DNA of 64,000 bases from Actinomadura cremea (GTDB lineage Bacteria; Actinomycetota; Actinomycetes; Streptosporangiales; Streptosporangiaceae), in NCBI RefSeq assembly GCF_014648495.1, contig NZ_BMRF01000001.1, positions 868,001 to 932,000 on the forward strand. The letters run 5' to 3'. Shown in pieces: positions 62,066-64,000 of this stretch (its first letter is position 1; the number at the start of each line of letters is the position of its first letter). A program made the translations under genes and the position numbers. Below the pieces are notes generated by a model, which saw only the letters and a program-made list of their open reading frames with translations, was not told where the DNA came from and ran no database searches.

Positions 62066-62989
62066 ATGCAGACTCGACCTAATCCTGGGTCGGCGACCAC
62101 GCCGGAAGAGTTCCTCGAAGCACTCCGGCAGCTCCGCGCCTGGGCTGGTCAGCCCTCGCTGCGCACCCTGAACACGCTCGCCGGAACCGACCCCGACTCG
62201 GGCGTGCCGCCCACCGACCTGCTGCCGGTGAGCACGCTCTCCGACAACCTCGCGGGCAAGCGGCTGCCCAACCCGCCCCGCCTCTCCTTCGTCGTCGCCT
62301 TCGTCACCGCGTGCATGCGCGCCGACGGCTCGTACCCCGAGGAGCAGATCGCCGCCGAGGCGGACCGGTGGACCCGGGCGTGGCTCGCACTCTCGCCCGA
62401 CGCCCGGCAACCGCCCGTCCAGCAGAGCCGCCCCGCCCCAGAGGACACCATCCTGCAGAGCGCCCCAGTGGACACCGTCCCGGACAGCGCTCCCACGCCA
62501 GAAGACGCCGTCCCCGAAGCCGCCGTCCCCGAAGTCGAGCTCACCCGGGAGACCACCCCCGCACCCCCCGCCCGGAAGCGGGCGAAACGGCGGCTGCCCG
62601 TCATGGCCTGGCTCCTGGGCGCCGCGACCGGTGCGGCCATCGTCGCACTCATCACGCTCGTCACCACCGACGCCTCGACGCGGACGCCCGCCGCCTCCAC
62701 CGAGAGCAGGGACGTCTCGCCCGCTCCCGGAACGACCCCGCCCTCCACTCGGGCGGAACCGGCCCCGTCGGAAACGCCCAGCAGCACGCCGGTCGTCGAG
62801 CACCAGCCCCGTCCCGAGGCGGCGAAGCCCGCGCCGGCTCCGTCCCCGTCCGCCTCGAAACGGCCGTCCCCTCCCCCCAGCCGCCCGGCCCCGAGCACGA
62901 CCCCGCCGAAGTCGTCCGCACCGGCTCCCTACCCGAGCTACTACGACAGCTGGAAGTCGTACATCCCCACCTTCTCCCCGCGGCCGTAA
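62066..62989 (+). CDS. HTH-like N-terminus, single TM helix and Pro/Ser-rich outer tail
   Basis: The 307-residue protein begins with a helical domain (TTPEEFLEALRQLRAWAGQP, then STLSDNLAGKRLPNPPRLSF) that resembles the XRE-type helix-turn-helix found in many actinobacterial proteins. An acidic linker, a basic patch (ARKRAKRRL) and a TM helix (about 178-199, VMAWLLGAATGAAIVALITL) follow. The outer 110 residues are Pro/Ser/Thr-rich and end in PSYYDSWKSYIPTFSPRP. It could be a membrane-tethered DNA-binding sensor, but the HTH is only weakly supported. Confidence 0.6.
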   Translation: MQTRPNPGSATTPEEFLEALRQLRAWAGQPSLRTLNTLAGTDPDSGVPPTDLLPVSTLSDNLAGKRLPNPPRLSFVVAFVTACMRADGSYPEEQIAAEADRWTRAWLALSPDARQPPVQQSRPAPEDTILQSAPVDTVPDSAPTPEDAVPEAAVPEVELTRETTPAPPARKRAKRRLPVMAWLLGAATGAAIVALITLVTTDASTRTPAASTESRDVSPAPGTTPPSTRAEPAPSETPSSTPVVEHQPRPEAAKPAPAPSPSASKRPSPPPSRPAPSTTPPKSSAPAPYPSYYDSWKSYIPTFSPRP

Positions 62990-63146
62990 CGCCCGGAATC
63001 ACGAGTCAAGAACCCGTGCGACCGGAGCCTGCGGCTCTCGTTCCCTGGGAGCGGGGAACCCAGGGGACTCGAGCCCCTTCCACCCCGACCCGCGAAGCCG
63101 ATCACGGCTTTTGTTCCTCGTCTCACCTGGTCTTATGATCGGCCGC

Positions 63147-63884
63147 ATGGTCCTGCGACTTGTTCAGGCGAACATCAAGGCCCAGGACGACTCGGCGCTC
63201 GGCCGGTTCTGGGCGGAGGCGCTCGGCTGGGGTGTTTCCAGCGAGGGGCCCGGTGTGACCAACCTCGAGCCCGAGGGCTTCGTCTGGCCGGACCCCGCGG
63301 CCTTCTACATCGATATCGTCACCGTCCCGGACCCCGAAACGGTGAAGTACCGCGCCCACCTCGACCTCGCCACCACCTCCGCGGCCCACCAGACGGAGCT
63401 GGTCGCACGCCTGAAGGAACTCGGTGCCACCCCCGCCGATGTGGGCCAAGGCGATGTGCCGTGGACGGTCCTGGCCGACCCGGAGGGCAACGTGTTCTGC
63501 GTGTTGGAGCCTCGGGAGATCTACCGGGACACCGGGCCGATCGCCGCGGTGGTGGTCGACTGCGCGGACCCGCGGGCCATGGCACGGTTCTGGGACGAGG
63601 CGGTGGACTGGACCCTGCACGAGGTGACCGATGACCACGCGCGCCTGCGCTCCGCCGAAGGTGTCGGACCGTACCTCGAGTTCCTCCGCACACCCGATGT
63701 GAAGACTGTGCGGAACCGCGTCCATATCGACCTGCTGCCGCACCCCGTGGACGACAAGGAGGCGGAGGTGGCCCGGCTGCGGGCTCTCGGCGCCACCGAC
63801 ATCGACCTCGGCCAGGGTGACGTGCCGTGGACGGTCCTGGCCGACCCGGAGGGCAACGAGTTCTGCGTCCTCGGCCGGGGCTGA
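63147..63884 (+). CDS. Tandem VOC/glyoxalase-like protein
   Basis: The 245-residue protein has two glyoxalase-like units, residues about 3-118 and 125-243. Both end in GQGDVPWTVLADPEGNxFCV. The family includes small-molecule binding and resistance proteins; no substrate is indicated. ATG 63147 gives the usual VLRLVQANIKAQD start; ATG 63135 is an in-frame alternative. A 37-nt identical segment in both halves shows recent internal duplication or gene conversion. The remaining 116 bp to the window end carry no gene that I can support. Confidence 0.8.
   Translation: MVLRLVQANIKAQDDSALGRFWAEALGWGVSSEGPGVTNLEPEGFVWPDPAAFYIDIVTVPDPETVKYRAHLDLATTSAAHQTELVARLKELGATPADVGQGDVPWTVLADPEGNVFCVLEPREIYRDTGPIAAVVVDCADPRAMARFWDEAVDWTLHEVTDDHARLRSAEGVGPYLEFLRTPDVKTVRNRVHIDLLPHPVDDKEAEVARLRALGATDIDLGQGDVPWTVLADPEGNEFCVLGRG
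63456..63858 (+). repeat. Two identical 37-nt segments inside the tandem VOC gene
   Basis: Positions 63456-63492 and 63822-63858 are identical over 37 nt (starting GTGCCGTGGACGGTCCTGG), 366 bp apart and in the same frame. The surrounding halves are only moderately similar, so this segment is more conserved than protein function alone needs. Confidence 0.85.
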
Positions 63885-64000
63885 CGCAGGGCGTTTCACC
63901 TAGATCGCGCAGCGGCCCTCAGCGGCCCCGCCGACATCTCCCGTACGGCAAAGGGGAAGCCGGAAAACGATCGGGCACGCAAGGGGCACGGCAGCGCACG

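Overview
This window is very GC-rich, has ATG/GTG/TTG starts with many 1-4 bp stop/start overlaps, and carries actinobacterial marker genes: an FHA / PP2C phosphatase / RodA / PBP2 / PknA / PknB block, CrgA, a class E sortase, a DUF5324-type protein and a parS site. It is actinobacterial chromosome, plausibly Streptosporangiales/Actinomadura-like; the genus is an inference. Gene order around 12-30 kb matches the origin-proximal block of other actinobacteria (tRNA-Leu, fhaA, fhaB, pstP, rodA, pbpA, pknA, pknB, then trpG/pabA, crgA, ppiA in Mycobacterium). Together with the parS match at 31.3 kb this suggests that the window lies near oriC.

Layout. 0-12 kb is accessory sequence: argG with a candidate arginine operator, an MFS exporter with divergent TetR, a Tat-exported amidase, a flavin monooxygenase with divergent TetR over three tandem operators, a MacB-like permease next to a broken ATPase, and AraC/VOC genes. 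12-22 kb is the cell-division and cell-wall Ser/Thr-kinase operon. 22-26 kb is an accessory insertion between pknB and trpG containing a tyrosine-recombinase remnant, transporter fragments and two lipoprotein genes. 26-31 kb holds trpG/pabA, sortase E, crgA, rhomboid, ppiA, DUF5324 and an acyltransferase. 31-35.5 kb holds a DEAD-box helicase, a truncated LysR/GntP pair, ArsR/AHSA1 and a SnoaL-like gene. 35.7-41.6 kb is cydABDC (cytochrome bd oxidase and its assembly exporter) behind paired palindromes. 42-49.6 kb is a double Lrp-type regulator and a peptide ABC importer with a permease-ATPase fusion, ending in an M20 amidohydrolase.

The most interesting region is 50.2-60.8 kb, a same-strand biosynthetic cluster: two diiron haem-oxygenase-like oxygenases with C-terminal cupin domains (SznF family), a Rieske ferredoxin, a PRMT7-like arginine methyltransferase with an N-terminal TPR-like segment, a glycine-amidinotransferase-like enzyme, three different ATP-grasp ligases and an MFS exporter. 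Both oxygenases keep all seven expected diiron ligands at SznF spacing, but neither keeps the full three-histidine cupin site. I infer a small peptide or amide product with a methylated, N-hydroxylated guanidine (possibly N-nitroso, but more likely N-hydroxy).

The window also has many broken-gene junctions, in which a gene truncated at its 5' end abuts an unrelated truncated gene (about 0.3, 8.74, 22.88 and 33.69 kb, plus decayed kinase, PAP2 and MFS pieces).
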